Below are positions 1 through 6,104 of a stretch of 21,733 bases of DNA, piece after piece (the first letter of the stretch is position 1; each line of letters starts with the position of its first letter). Below the pieces are notes generated by a model, which made no database searches, had not been told where the DNA came from, and saw only the letters and a program-made list of their open reading frames with translations. The DNA is from an uncultured Alphaproteobacteria bacterium (GTDB taxonomy: Bacteria; Pseudomonadota; Alphaproteobacteria; Rickettsiales; UBA1997), in assembly GCA_949298005.1 (NCBI GenBank), contig CASFUN010000018.1:1-21733 (forward strand), in the 5' to 3' direction. Position numbers and translations under genes: made by a program.

Positions 1-114
1 CCCGAATTACATGAGTTAACCGCAAGGAGACAGTGTAACACGGTAGGGGGGATGACTGGAGTTAAGTCGTAACAAGGTAGCCGTAGGAGAACCTGCGGCT
101 GGATTACCTCCTTT
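1..114 (+). rRNA. rrs: 16S ribosomal RNA, 3' end (partial)
   Basis: The window opens inside the last part of 16S rRNA. The highly conserved segment AAGTCGTAACAAGGTAGCCG is at about 64-83. It is followed by the helix 45 region with AACCTGCGGCTGGATTACC, and the anti-Shine-Dalgarno core CCTCC lies at 107-111. The mature 3' end is placed at about 114. The intact anti-SD agrees with AGGAG-type sites in front of kdsA, pccA and dnaJ. The GGATTACC variant (GGATCACC in most bacteria) is, as I recall, seen in Rickettsia. No tRNA-Ile, tRNA-Ala or 23S gene follows; a protein gene begins 160 nt downstream. The 16S gene is therefore unlinked from 23S here, as is typical of Rickettsiales. The 5' part of the gene lies outside the window. 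Confidence 0.97.
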
Positions 115-123
115 AAAGAGATT

Positions 124-148
124 GAGACTAATCTTCGGATTATGTCTC
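124..148 (+). terminator. cUUCGg-capped hairpin just after 16S rRNA
   Basis: GAGACTAATC (124-133) pairs with GATTA, one bulged T, then GTCTC (138-148). This gives ten base pairs closed by the very stable C(UUCG)G tetraloop. It starts 10 nt after the 16S end. No T run follows directly; the nearest is TTTTTT at about 172-177. It may therefore be a transcript end or 3'-processing structure rather than a textbook intrinsic terminator. The role is inferred; the hairpin itself is plain in the sequence. Confidence 0.55.
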
Positions 149-221
149 CAGCTATCACCTTTGTTATTAATGTTTTTTATCTGCTATTTTACACATTGTT
201 AATTTTACAATATATTTATAG

Positions 222-250
222 TTGCTTTTTGTTATGTAGTGCGGCATAAT
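222..250 (+). promoter_or_regulatory. possible rmuC promoter
   Basis: TTGCTT (222-227), a 17-nt spacer and CATAAT (245-250) make a weak sigma70-like match, with transcription expected near 257. A second, perfect TATAAT at 261-266 lies 7 nt before the rmuC ATG, but I see no -35 for it. If used, it would give a leaderless mRNA. There is no Shine-Dalgarno before rmuC. In such AT-rich DNA these matches are weak evidence. Confidence 0.25.
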
Positions 251-273
251 GTACTATATATATAATTCTTGTC

Positions 274-1596
274 ATGCTAATTAATTTATTTCTGCTTTTT
301 ATAATATTTGCTCTAATTCTTTTATGTTTTTTTCTATTTAAAAGACTTCAAAAGCTTTTTGAAGACAATAACAAATTTTATTTAGAGAATACTGCATTAA
401 ACAAAGATAATGAAAATTTAAATAAACAGCTTAATGAGTTAAAAAATAATAATTTAAATCTATCAAATGAATTAGAAGACTTAAGAAAAATATATAATGG
501 TCTTATCATAAAGAGTGAGCAGTTTAGAACAAAATTAGAAGATAAAGAAAATATTATTATTGAATTTTCAAATATAAAAGAACAGCTGATAAACCAATTT
601 AAGGTTATTTCTAACGATATTATTAAAGACCAAAAAATAACCTTTAATGAGCAACAAAAAGAAAGTTTATCAAATTTACTTACTCCTTTTAAAAATCAAA
701 TTGATGAGTTTTCAAAAAAGTTACAGGAAACTAATCTAAATAGTATTGAAAATAAAATCTCAATAGAGGGACAAATAAAAAATCTCATAGAACAAAGTAA
801 AAATATAGGTGATAAAGCTGATAATTTAGCTGAGGCTTTGAAGGGTAATAAAAAAGTTCAAGGTAATTGGGGCGAAATGACTCTTAGAAATATTTTTGAA
901 TCTGTCGGTTTTATAAAAGATATAGATTACATTGAACAAGATAGAGTTAAAAATGAGCTTGGAAAAACTCTTATCCCTGACTTTATAGTTAATTTACCAC
1001 AAGAAAGAAAGATTATTATAGATGCTAAAGTTTCTATAAATAACTATCAAGAGTATATAAACTCTAAAAACGACAGTAATGGAATGGAATATATTGAGAG
1101 ATATTGTCAAGATATAAGAAATCATATGAATGAATTAAGTAGCAAAGAATACCAAAAATTCTATACTAAATCGCCAGATTTTGTTTTTATGTATTTACCA
1201 CTTGAAAGCGCTTATTTTACTGCTATTAAACATGATAAAAAACTTATGCAGGACGCGACCGAGAAAAAGATAAGTATAGTAACGGCTTCAACCATAATAC
1301 CAATACTAGAAACTATAAAGTCATTTAAAAACTTTGAAAGACAAAATAAAAATATTGAAAAAATTGTATTCCTTGCAAATAGGCTATGTGAAAAATTCGA
1401 AAAATATTATGAAAATATGGCAAAAATTAAGACAAATTTAGATAACGCTAATTCTGCCTATTTTGATGCATATAATTATATTTTTGATGGTAAGGGTAAT
1501 CTTAGAAAAACTATAGAAGAAATTGGCTCTTATCTTGGTAAAAACAATTTAAGAGATTGTAATATATTAAATATCAATACTAAAGAGAACTCATAG
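274..1596 (+). CDS. rmuC: RmuC family DNA recombination protein
   Basis: This 440-residue protein has the RmuC layout: an N-terminal membrane segment (about residues 2-23), long coiled-coil stretches rich in K, E and N (about 25-175), then the RmuC domain. The domain shows the VQGNWGE motif near residues 195-201, then PDFIVNLP and IIIDAKVS (about 235-254), and FMYLPLESAY near 305-315. This core resembles a restriction-endonuclease-like fold, and the IDAKVS strand carries the conserved acidic/Lys pair. RmuC is associated with limiting inversions and rearrangements at short inverted repeats; its biochemistry is poorly defined. The start is ATG at 274 with no Shine-Dalgarno. It is the first gene after 16S rRNA and ends with TAG. 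A weak hairpin (1605-1622) follows without a clear T run. Confidence 0.93.
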   Translation: MLINLFLLFIIFALILLCFFLFKRLQKLFEDNNKFYLENTALNKDNENLNKQLNELKNNNLNLSNELEDLRKIYNGLIIKSEQFRTKLEDKENIIIEFSNIKEQLINQFKVISNDIIKDQKITFNEQQKESLSNLLTPFKNQIDEFSKKLQETNLNSIENKISIEGQIKNLIEQSKNIGDKADNLAEALKGNKKVQGNWGEMTLRNIFESVGFIKDIDYIEQDRVKNELGKTLIPDFIVNLPQERKIIIDAKVSINNYQEYINSKNDSNGMEYIERYCQDIRNHMNELSSKEYQKFYTKSPDFVFMYLPLESAYFTAIKHDKKLMQDATEKKISIVTASTIIPILETIKSFKNFERQNKNIEKIVFLANRLCEKFEKYYENMAKIKTNLDNANSAYFDAYNYIFDGKGNLRKTIEEIGSYLGKNNLRDCNILNINTKENS

Positions 1597-1628
1597 CTAT
1601 AAAATTAAACAAGCCTGTTTAACAAAAC

Positions 1629-1657
1629 TTGACACAAAATAATATTGTCTTTTTTAT
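1629..1657 (+). promoter_or_regulatory. candidate promoter for the small envelope gene pair
   Basis: A perfect -35 hexamer TTGACA (1629-1634) is followed after 17 nt by TTTTAT (1652-1657), which matches 4 of 6 positions of TATAAT. It sits in the only sizeable gap between rmuC and the small secreted-protein gene, so it plausibly starts a two-gene transcript ending at the terminator at 2343-2376. Confidence 0.4.
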
Positions 1658-1703
1658 GTATTTTATTATCATTTAAACTAATAATAACAAAACTTTTACT
1701 ATT

Positions 1704-1735
1704 ATGAAAAAAATTTTAATTTATTAACATTTAGT
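1704..1735 (+). other. out-of-frame signal-peptide start with an A7 tract
   Basis: An ATG at 1704 is followed by seven A residues (1707-1713). Read as is, it gives only MKKILIY and then a stop. Adding one A moves ATG and AAA AAA into the frame of the downstream ORF. The result starts MKKNFNLL, continues TFSLLVLFSSNLMA and then GNSV: a classic signal peptide with a charged n-region, hydrophobic h-region and Ala before the likely cleavage site. The true start of the next gene is therefore probably here. It would be reached by slippage on the A tract, have been lost by a one-base deletion, or be hidden by a homopolymer miscall. Confidence 0.6.
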
Positions 1736-2017
1736 TTGTTGGTATTGTTTTCTTCAAATCTTATGGCAGGTAATTCTGTAATTCTTAAAGATGGAAGAAG
1801 ATTTCCTATATTAGTAAATATTTGTGGTGGATTTATAAAAGCAAAACACTTTAATACGTCATTAAGGGATCAGACTGCTATGTTTATTGACAAAACATCT
1901 ACATATTCTATTGAAAAAATTACATTAAAATGTGGTGATGTTGAATACGAACTAGATGAATTGGAACCAGGCTACTATATTAGAGATGGTGAAAAATTAT
2001 TACATAAAAAAATTTAA
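1736..2017 (+). CDS. small, probably exported protein of unknown function
   Basis: I do not recognise this protein. As the sequence stands, the longest frame starts at a TTG (1736; 93 residues), with an internal ATG at 1763. Neither start has a Shine-Dalgarno. The first residues (LVLFSSNLMAG) look like the second half of a signal peptide, whose first half lies upstream in another frame (1704-1735). The mature part, about 80 residues, is mixed polar/hydrophobic. It has two Cys that could form a disulfide, an internal ILKDGRRF stretch and a Lys-rich C-terminus. A TRL-like lipoprotein gene follows 8 nt later with its own Shine-Dalgarno, so the two are probably co-transcribed envelope genes. It could be a slippage-expressed gene, a recent pseudogene, or an intact gene with a sequencing error. 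Confidence 0.6.
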   Translation: MLVLFSSNLMAGNSVILKDGRRFPILVNICGGFIKAKHFNTSLRDQTAMFIDKTSTYSIEKITLKCGDVEYELDELEPGYYIRDGEKLLHKKI

Positions 2018-2025
2018 GGAACTTT

Positions 2026-2316
2026 ATGAGAAAAGAGCCAATTATTTTATTACCCATATGTTCTATATTATGTAGTTGTACAGTAAAAAGAACAGATACT
2101 ACTTTTAGTGAATATACTACTAAAAATGCATTAAAACCATATACAAAAGTTGGAAAGGCTTGTAATTACACCTTTGGTATGTTTCAATTGGGAGATGCTA
2201 CGATAGAAAAAATTGCTAAAAATTATGGTATAACAAACATTTTAACAGTTGAAAATACAGATTCTCTGTACTTCCCTTTTATCGTTAAAAAATGCGTTAT
2301 AATTAAAGGAAATTAA
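2026..2316 (+). CDS. TRL-like family lipoprotein
   Basis: This 96-residue protein has an N-terminal lipoprotein signal: Arg2-Lys3, a short hydrophobic stretch, and lipobox L15-C16-S17-C18, with Cys18 the likely lipidated residue. The rest fits the short TRL-like family as I remember it, with the pattern GKACNYTFGMFQLGDATIEK, then AKNYGITNI, then a strand ending in CVIIKGN. Known TRL-like proteins are small lipoproteins of unknown role. The start is ATG at 2026 with AAGGA at 2016-2020, 5 nt away. It lies 8 nt after the exported-protein gene and is followed by a strong hairpin terminator. The lipoprotein call is firm; the family call rests on motif memory and needs a profile search. Confidence 0.7.
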   Translation: MRKEPIILLPICSILCSCTVKRTDTTFSEYTTKNALKPYTKVGKACNYTFGMFQLGDATIEKIAKNYGITNILTVENTDSLYFPFIVKKCVIIKGN

Positions 2317-2342
2317 TTTATTTTTTATAAAAATATACCTAG

Positions 2343-2376
2343 ACGATTCTCCATATTATTTAATATGGAGAATTGT
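2343..2376. terminator. bidirectional intrinsic terminator between convergent genes
   Basis: ATTCTCCATATTA (2346-2358) and TAATATGGAGAAT (2361-2373) are exact reverse complements. Pairs 2343-2345 with 2374-2376 lengthen the stem to about 16 bp. T-rich tracts follow on the + side (TTTTTT at about 2383 and 2393). An A-rich stretch upstream gives T runs on the - strand. It sits between the + strand lipoprotein gene and the - strand kdsA gene, so it can serve both. Confidence 0.8.
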
Positions 2377-2379
2377 TAA

Positions 2380-3216
2380 TTATTTTTTATTGTTTTTTAC
2401 AACATCATCAATTTTAACAAGCACTGTCAGAATTCTTTCCAGTTGATCCAACCTAATCATATTAGGGCCATCAGATGGAGCATTGTCAGGGTCTTGGTGA
2501 ACTTCAGCAAAAACTGCAGCGACACCAACAGCTGCAGCTGCTTTTGCTATCACTTCAGCCATTTCTCTATTTCCAACAGTACAACCATTTCCAGCACCCG
2601 GCATTTGTACCGAGTGTGTACAATCGCAACAAACAGGACATCCGGTTTCCGCCATTATTGGGTAACATGTTATATCATTAACTAAAGCATTATAACCAAA
2701 AAATGTTCCTCTATCACATAAAATTATGTCTTCATTACCAAAATATTTCATTTTTTCATATATAAAATGTGTTTCTTTAGGTGATAAAAATTGACCTTTT
2801 TTTATATTAATCGGTTTACCAGTTTCAGCAGCAGCTTTAAGTAAGTCTGTTTGTCTACATAAAAAAGCTGGGATTTGTATTATATCTACAGCATCAATTA
2901 CTAGATGTTTAAACTGTTCTGATACATGAAAATCTGTTATTATAGGACAACCAGTTTCTTTTTTAACTTCTTTAAAAATATCTACAGCAGCATCTATACC
3001 AATTCCTCTCTTTGATTTTATACTCGTTCTGTTTGCTTTATCAAAAGATGCTTTAAATATATAGTTTATTCCAAGTTTATCACATATAGTTTTTATAGAT
3101 TTAGCCAACATCAAAGAATGTTCTAGACTTTCAAGTTGGCAAGGGCCAGCTATTAATGAAAATCTTTCATCATTAGAAATGTAAAAATTCCCTACTTTGA
3201 TTCTTCTGTTTTTCAT
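2380..3216 (-). CDS. kdsA: 3-deoxy-8-phosphooctulonate synthase (KDO8P synthase)
   Basis: The enzyme condenses phosphoenolpyruvate with arabinose-5-phosphate to give Kdo-8-phosphate, the first committed step to Kdo of the LPS core. At 278 residues it is the usual length. Visible motifs are IAGPCQLES (residues 22-30), a phosphate/substrate loop with KANRTS (60-65), NIKKGQF (137-143), and the late block with THS (200-202), AEVH (237-240) and SDGPNM (248-253). Cys26, His201, Glu238 and Asp249 line up with the four metal ligands of the Aquifex-type enzyme (C11, H185, E222, D233), so this looks like the metal-dependent class, not the E. coli class with Asn at the first position. The ATG has AGGAG at 3226-3222, 5 nt away. 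It lies 15 nt downstream of secA and is probably co-transcribed with it. Its presence implies a Kdo-containing LPS. Confidence 0.96.
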   Translation of the reverse strand: MKNRRIKVGNFYISNDERFSLIAGPCQLESLEHSLMLAKSIKTICDKLGINYIFKASFDKANRTSIKSKRGIGIDAAVDIFKEVKKETGCPIITDFHVSEQFKHLVIDAVDIIQIPAFLCRQTDLLKAAAETGKPINIKKGQFLSPKETHFIYEKMKYFGNEDIILCDRGTFFGYNALVNDITCYPIMAETGCPVCCDCTHSVQMPGAGNGCTVGNREMAEVIAKAAAAVGVAAVFAEVHQDPDNAPSDGPNMIRLDQLERILTVLVKIDDVVKNNKK

Positions 3217-3231
3217 ACTATCTCCTAAAAT

Positions 3232-5946
3232 TTAAGCTCTTCCACAACATTGTTTATATTTTTTACCAGAACCACATGGGCAAATATCATTTCTTCCTGG
3301 CCTAGTATTTGCATTTGTTGTATTTTCTTTATTAATTTTATTGTTTAACATATTTTTCTTAGATTTAACACTTCCAACCAAATTTAAAAAGTCTTTTCTT
3401 ACATTATCTATAGTTTCATCCTTGATTGAATTCACCTGTTTTTGGGATCTTTCTGGTTTTTCTTCTCTTAATTTCACTTTAGCTAATATACTGATTGAAT
3501 CTTCGTTTATTTTATACATTAAATCTTCAAAAAGATCGTATGCTTCTTTTTTATATTCTATTAGTGGATCTTTTTGACCATAAGCTCTTAATCCTATACT
3601 TTGTCTAACTTTATCTAGTGTATACAAATGATCTTTCCAAAGTTTATCTATTGTTAAAAGCATTATGTGTTTTTGCATCATTTGTATTATTTCTTTTCCA
3701 TACATATTAACTTTTTCTTCAAAAACTTTATCAACTTCTTTGGATAGCATATCTAAAACTTTTTCACTATCCACTTTTAAGGTAGTTTTTACATATTCTT
3801 CAATATCAAAATTTATTCCATAAATTCTAAGTACTTCTTGCTTCAAACCCTCTAAATTCCAGGTTTCAACATTAGTTTTAGGAGGAGTAAACGTGTTTAT
3901 TAATTCATTATTTTTTTCATTTATCATGTAATCTATCTCTGGTTCAACAGAATTAGCAAACATAATATCCTTTCTTTCCTCAAAAATAACTTTTCTCTGT
4001 GTATTTACCACATCATCATATTTTAAGACATTTTTTCTCATTTCATAGTGCATATTTTCAACTTTCTTTTGAGCTTTTTCCAAAGATCTGCTTATCCATG
4101 GATGGAATATGGCTTCATCTTCTTCCATGCCGAGTTTTGTGAGCATACCTGCTAACTTATCAGAGCCAAATATTCTCATTAAATCATCTTCGAGAGATAA
4201 GAAAAATTTAGACGTGCCAATATCACCTTGTCTTCCAGATCGGCCTCTTAATTGGTTATCAATTCTTCTACTTTCATGTCTTTCTGTTCCAAGAATATAC
4301 AAACCGCCGGCCTCAATAACGATTTCTTTATCTTTTTTATTTTCTTCTTGTAATTTATCTATAGCTTCTCTCTTTTGTTCATCAGTTAAGTTATCACTAT
4401 TTTCTATTTCATATAAATCAGCATCAATAGAACCACCAAGCTTAATATCTGTTCCTCTACCAGCCATATTTGTAGCTATAGTAACGGCTCCAGGTTTTCC
4501 GGCTTGCGCTATTATATACGCTTCTTTTTCATGATATTTTGCATTGAGTACATTGTGTTTTATACCCACATTTTTGAGCATTTTTGATAATTTTTCTGAC
4601 TTTTCTATGCTGACAGTACCAACAAGAACTGGTTGATTCTTAGCATTACATTCTTTTATTTGTTCAACTATAGCACGATATTTTGCATCAGTTGTTTTAT
4701 ATATTACATCATCTTCGTCTTTTCTTCTAACAGGTACATTAGTAGGAACTTCTATAGTTCTGAGATTATATATATATTCAAATTCAATAGCTTCAGTAAT
4801 AGCGGTTCCAGTCATACCCGCTAATTTTGGGTACATTCTAAAATAATTCTGATATGTTATACTTGCTAAAGTTTGATTTTCATTTTGAATTTTTACACCT
4901 TCTTTTGCTTCTAAAGCTTGGTGTAAGCCGTCAGAAAATCTTCTTCCATCCATTATTCTTCCTGTAAATTCATCAACAAGTAAAACTTGTCCATCTTTTA
5001 CCATATAATCGACTTCATTTTTAAATAATTTATGTGCTTTTAAAGCTTGATTAACATGGTGTACTATGTTTATATATTTTACGTTATACATATTATCATC
5101 AACATCAACCAAACCAGCATTTTGAATGGCTTTTTCAACATATTCGGTTCCTTCTTCTGTAAGGACAACTGATCTTTCTTTTTCATCTATTGAGCATAGA
5201 GAGTCATCAACTTTTGATATAATATTATTTACTGTTATATACAAACCAGAATTATCACTAGTAGCGCCAGATATTATTAAAGGGGTTCTTGCTTCATCTA
5301 TGAGAATAGAGTCAACTTCATCAACTATAGCATAATTGAAATCTCTTTGACAAAGATTATTTTTATCTATTTCCATATTATCTCTCAAATAGTCAAAGCC
5401 AAATTCGCTATTTGTGCCATACGTGACATCACATCTATAAGCTCTCTGTCTACTATCATCAGACATACCTTGTAATATACATCCAACTGTTAAGCCAAGA
5501 AATTTATATACTCTGCCCATCCATTCAGAGTCTCTTTTAGCAAGATAATCGTTGACAGTAACTATATGCACTCCTTTTTCCTCTAAGGCATTTAAATAAG
5601 CAGCAAAAACAGCAACAAAAGTTTTACCTTCTCCAGTTTTCATCTCAGCTATAGTTCCATGATGTAAAGCCATAGCACCCATTAGTTGTACATCAAAAGC
5701 TCTCAAACCGAGAGTTCTTTTTCCAGCTTCTCTAACAACAGCAAATGCTTGTGGTAGTATATGGTCTAGTGTTTCTCCAGCCTTTAATCTTGATTTAAGA
5801 ATATTTGTTTGCTCTTTTATACCTTCATTGCTTAAAGTAATGTAATTTTTTTCTAACTCATTTATTTGCTTAACAAAATCTTTCATTTTTTTTATTTCTC
5901 TACTACTAACTGAACCGAAAAATTTTTCTTTGATGCCTTTGAACAT
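3232..5946 (-). CDS. secA: protein translocase ATPase SecA
   Basis: SecA is the motor that pushes unfolded preproteins through SecYEG. I chose the ATG at 5946 (904 residues). A TTG 15 nt upstream in frame (5961) would add MFFTK, but the sequence from MFKGIKEKFFG fits the family N-terminus better. Visible features are Walker A GEGKT (105-109), DEVD of Walker B (209-212), the AGMTGTA motif, TNMAGRGTDIKLGG and GRSGRQGD of the second helicase domain, and FFLSLEDDLMRIFGSD. The C-terminus is a zinc-binding SEC-C tail, CPCGSGKKYKQCC (889-901), with Cys as the fourth ligand rather than the Cys-His seen in E. coli. Length is normal. It is the first gene of a leftward unit with kdsA and diverges from thrS. 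Confidence 0.97.
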   Translation of the reverse strand: MFKGIKEKFFGSVSSREIKKMKDFVKQINELEKNYITLSNEGIKEQTNILKSRLKAGETLDHILPQAFAVVREAGKRTLGLRAFDVQLMGAMALHHGTIAEMKTGEGKTFVAVFAAYLNALEEKGVHIVTVNDYLAKRDSEWMGRVYKFLGLTVGCILQGMSDDSRQRAYRCDVTYGTNSEFGFDYLRDNMEIDKNNLCQRDFNYAIVDEVDSILIDEARTPLIISGATSDNSGLYITVNNIISKVDDSLCSIDEKERSVVLTEEGTEYVEKAIQNAGLVDVDDNMYNVKYINIVHHVNQALKAHKLFKNEVDYMVKDGQVLLVDEFTGRIMDGRRFSDGLHQALEAKEGVKIQNENQTLASITYQNYFRMYPKLAGMTGTAITEAIEFEYIYNLRTIEVPTNVPVRRKDEDDVIYKTTDAKYRAIVEQIKECNAKNQPVLVGTVSIEKSEKLSKMLKNVGIKHNVLNAKYHEKEAYIIAQAGKPGAVTIATNMAGRGTDIKLGGSIDADLYEIENSDNLTDEQKREAIDKLQEENKKDKEIVIEAGGLYILGTERHESRRIDNQLRGRSGRQGDIGTSKFFLSLEDDLMRIFGSDKLAGMLTKLGMEEDEAIFHPWISRSLEKAQKKVENMHYEMRKNVLKYDDVVNTQRKVIFEERKDIMFANSVEPEIDYMINEKNNELINTFTPPKTNVETWNLEGLKQEVLRIYGINFDIEEYVKTTLKVDSEKVLDMLSKEVDKVFEEKVNMYGKEIIQMMQKHIMLLTIDKLWKDHLYTLDKVRQSIGLRAYGQKDPLIEYKKEAYDLFEDLMYKINEDSISILAKVKLREEKPERSQKQVNSIKDETIDNVRKDFLNLVGSVKSKKNMLNNKINKENTTNANTRPGRNDICPCGSGKKYKQCCGRA

Positions 5947-5965
5947 TTTTGTAAAAAACAATTAT

Positions 5966-5994
5966 ATTATAATAATGGTATTATGTTATATCAA
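5966..5994 (-). promoter_or_regulatory. secA-kdsA promoter
   Basis: On the - strand, TTGATA (5994-5989), a 17-nt spacer and TATAAT (5971-5966) match the sigma70 consensus at 11 of 12 positions. A second overlapping TATAAT sits at 5966-5961. Transcription should begin near 5959, giving a leader of only about 13 nt before the ATG at 5946. That further disfavours the upstream TTG as the start codon. Confidence 0.6.
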
Positions 5995-6104
5995 AAAAAA
6001 GTTAATTTCAACGTAATTTTATTATCTTCTTTTTTTAAAAGATTTAATTTTAATTAAGTTATATTATATTTACCTTATACTAAGTAAAATTATTTCTGAT
6101 TAAG

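Noticed and set aside
115..273. tRNA or 23S spacer after 16S
   Set aside because: There is no cloverleaf, T-loop consensus or 23S 5' sequence; only the hairpin and AT-rich DNA leading to rmuC.
2443..2685. + strand reading frames opposite kdsA
   Set aside because: They lie wholly inside kdsA on the other strand, have low-complexity translations and no start signals; they are shadows of kdsA.
4109..4534. 141-codon + strand frame opposite secA
   Set aside because: It is antisense to conserved SecA motifs (including the AGRGTD and GRSGRQGD region). Its Ser/Leu-rich translation is typical of a shadow frame.
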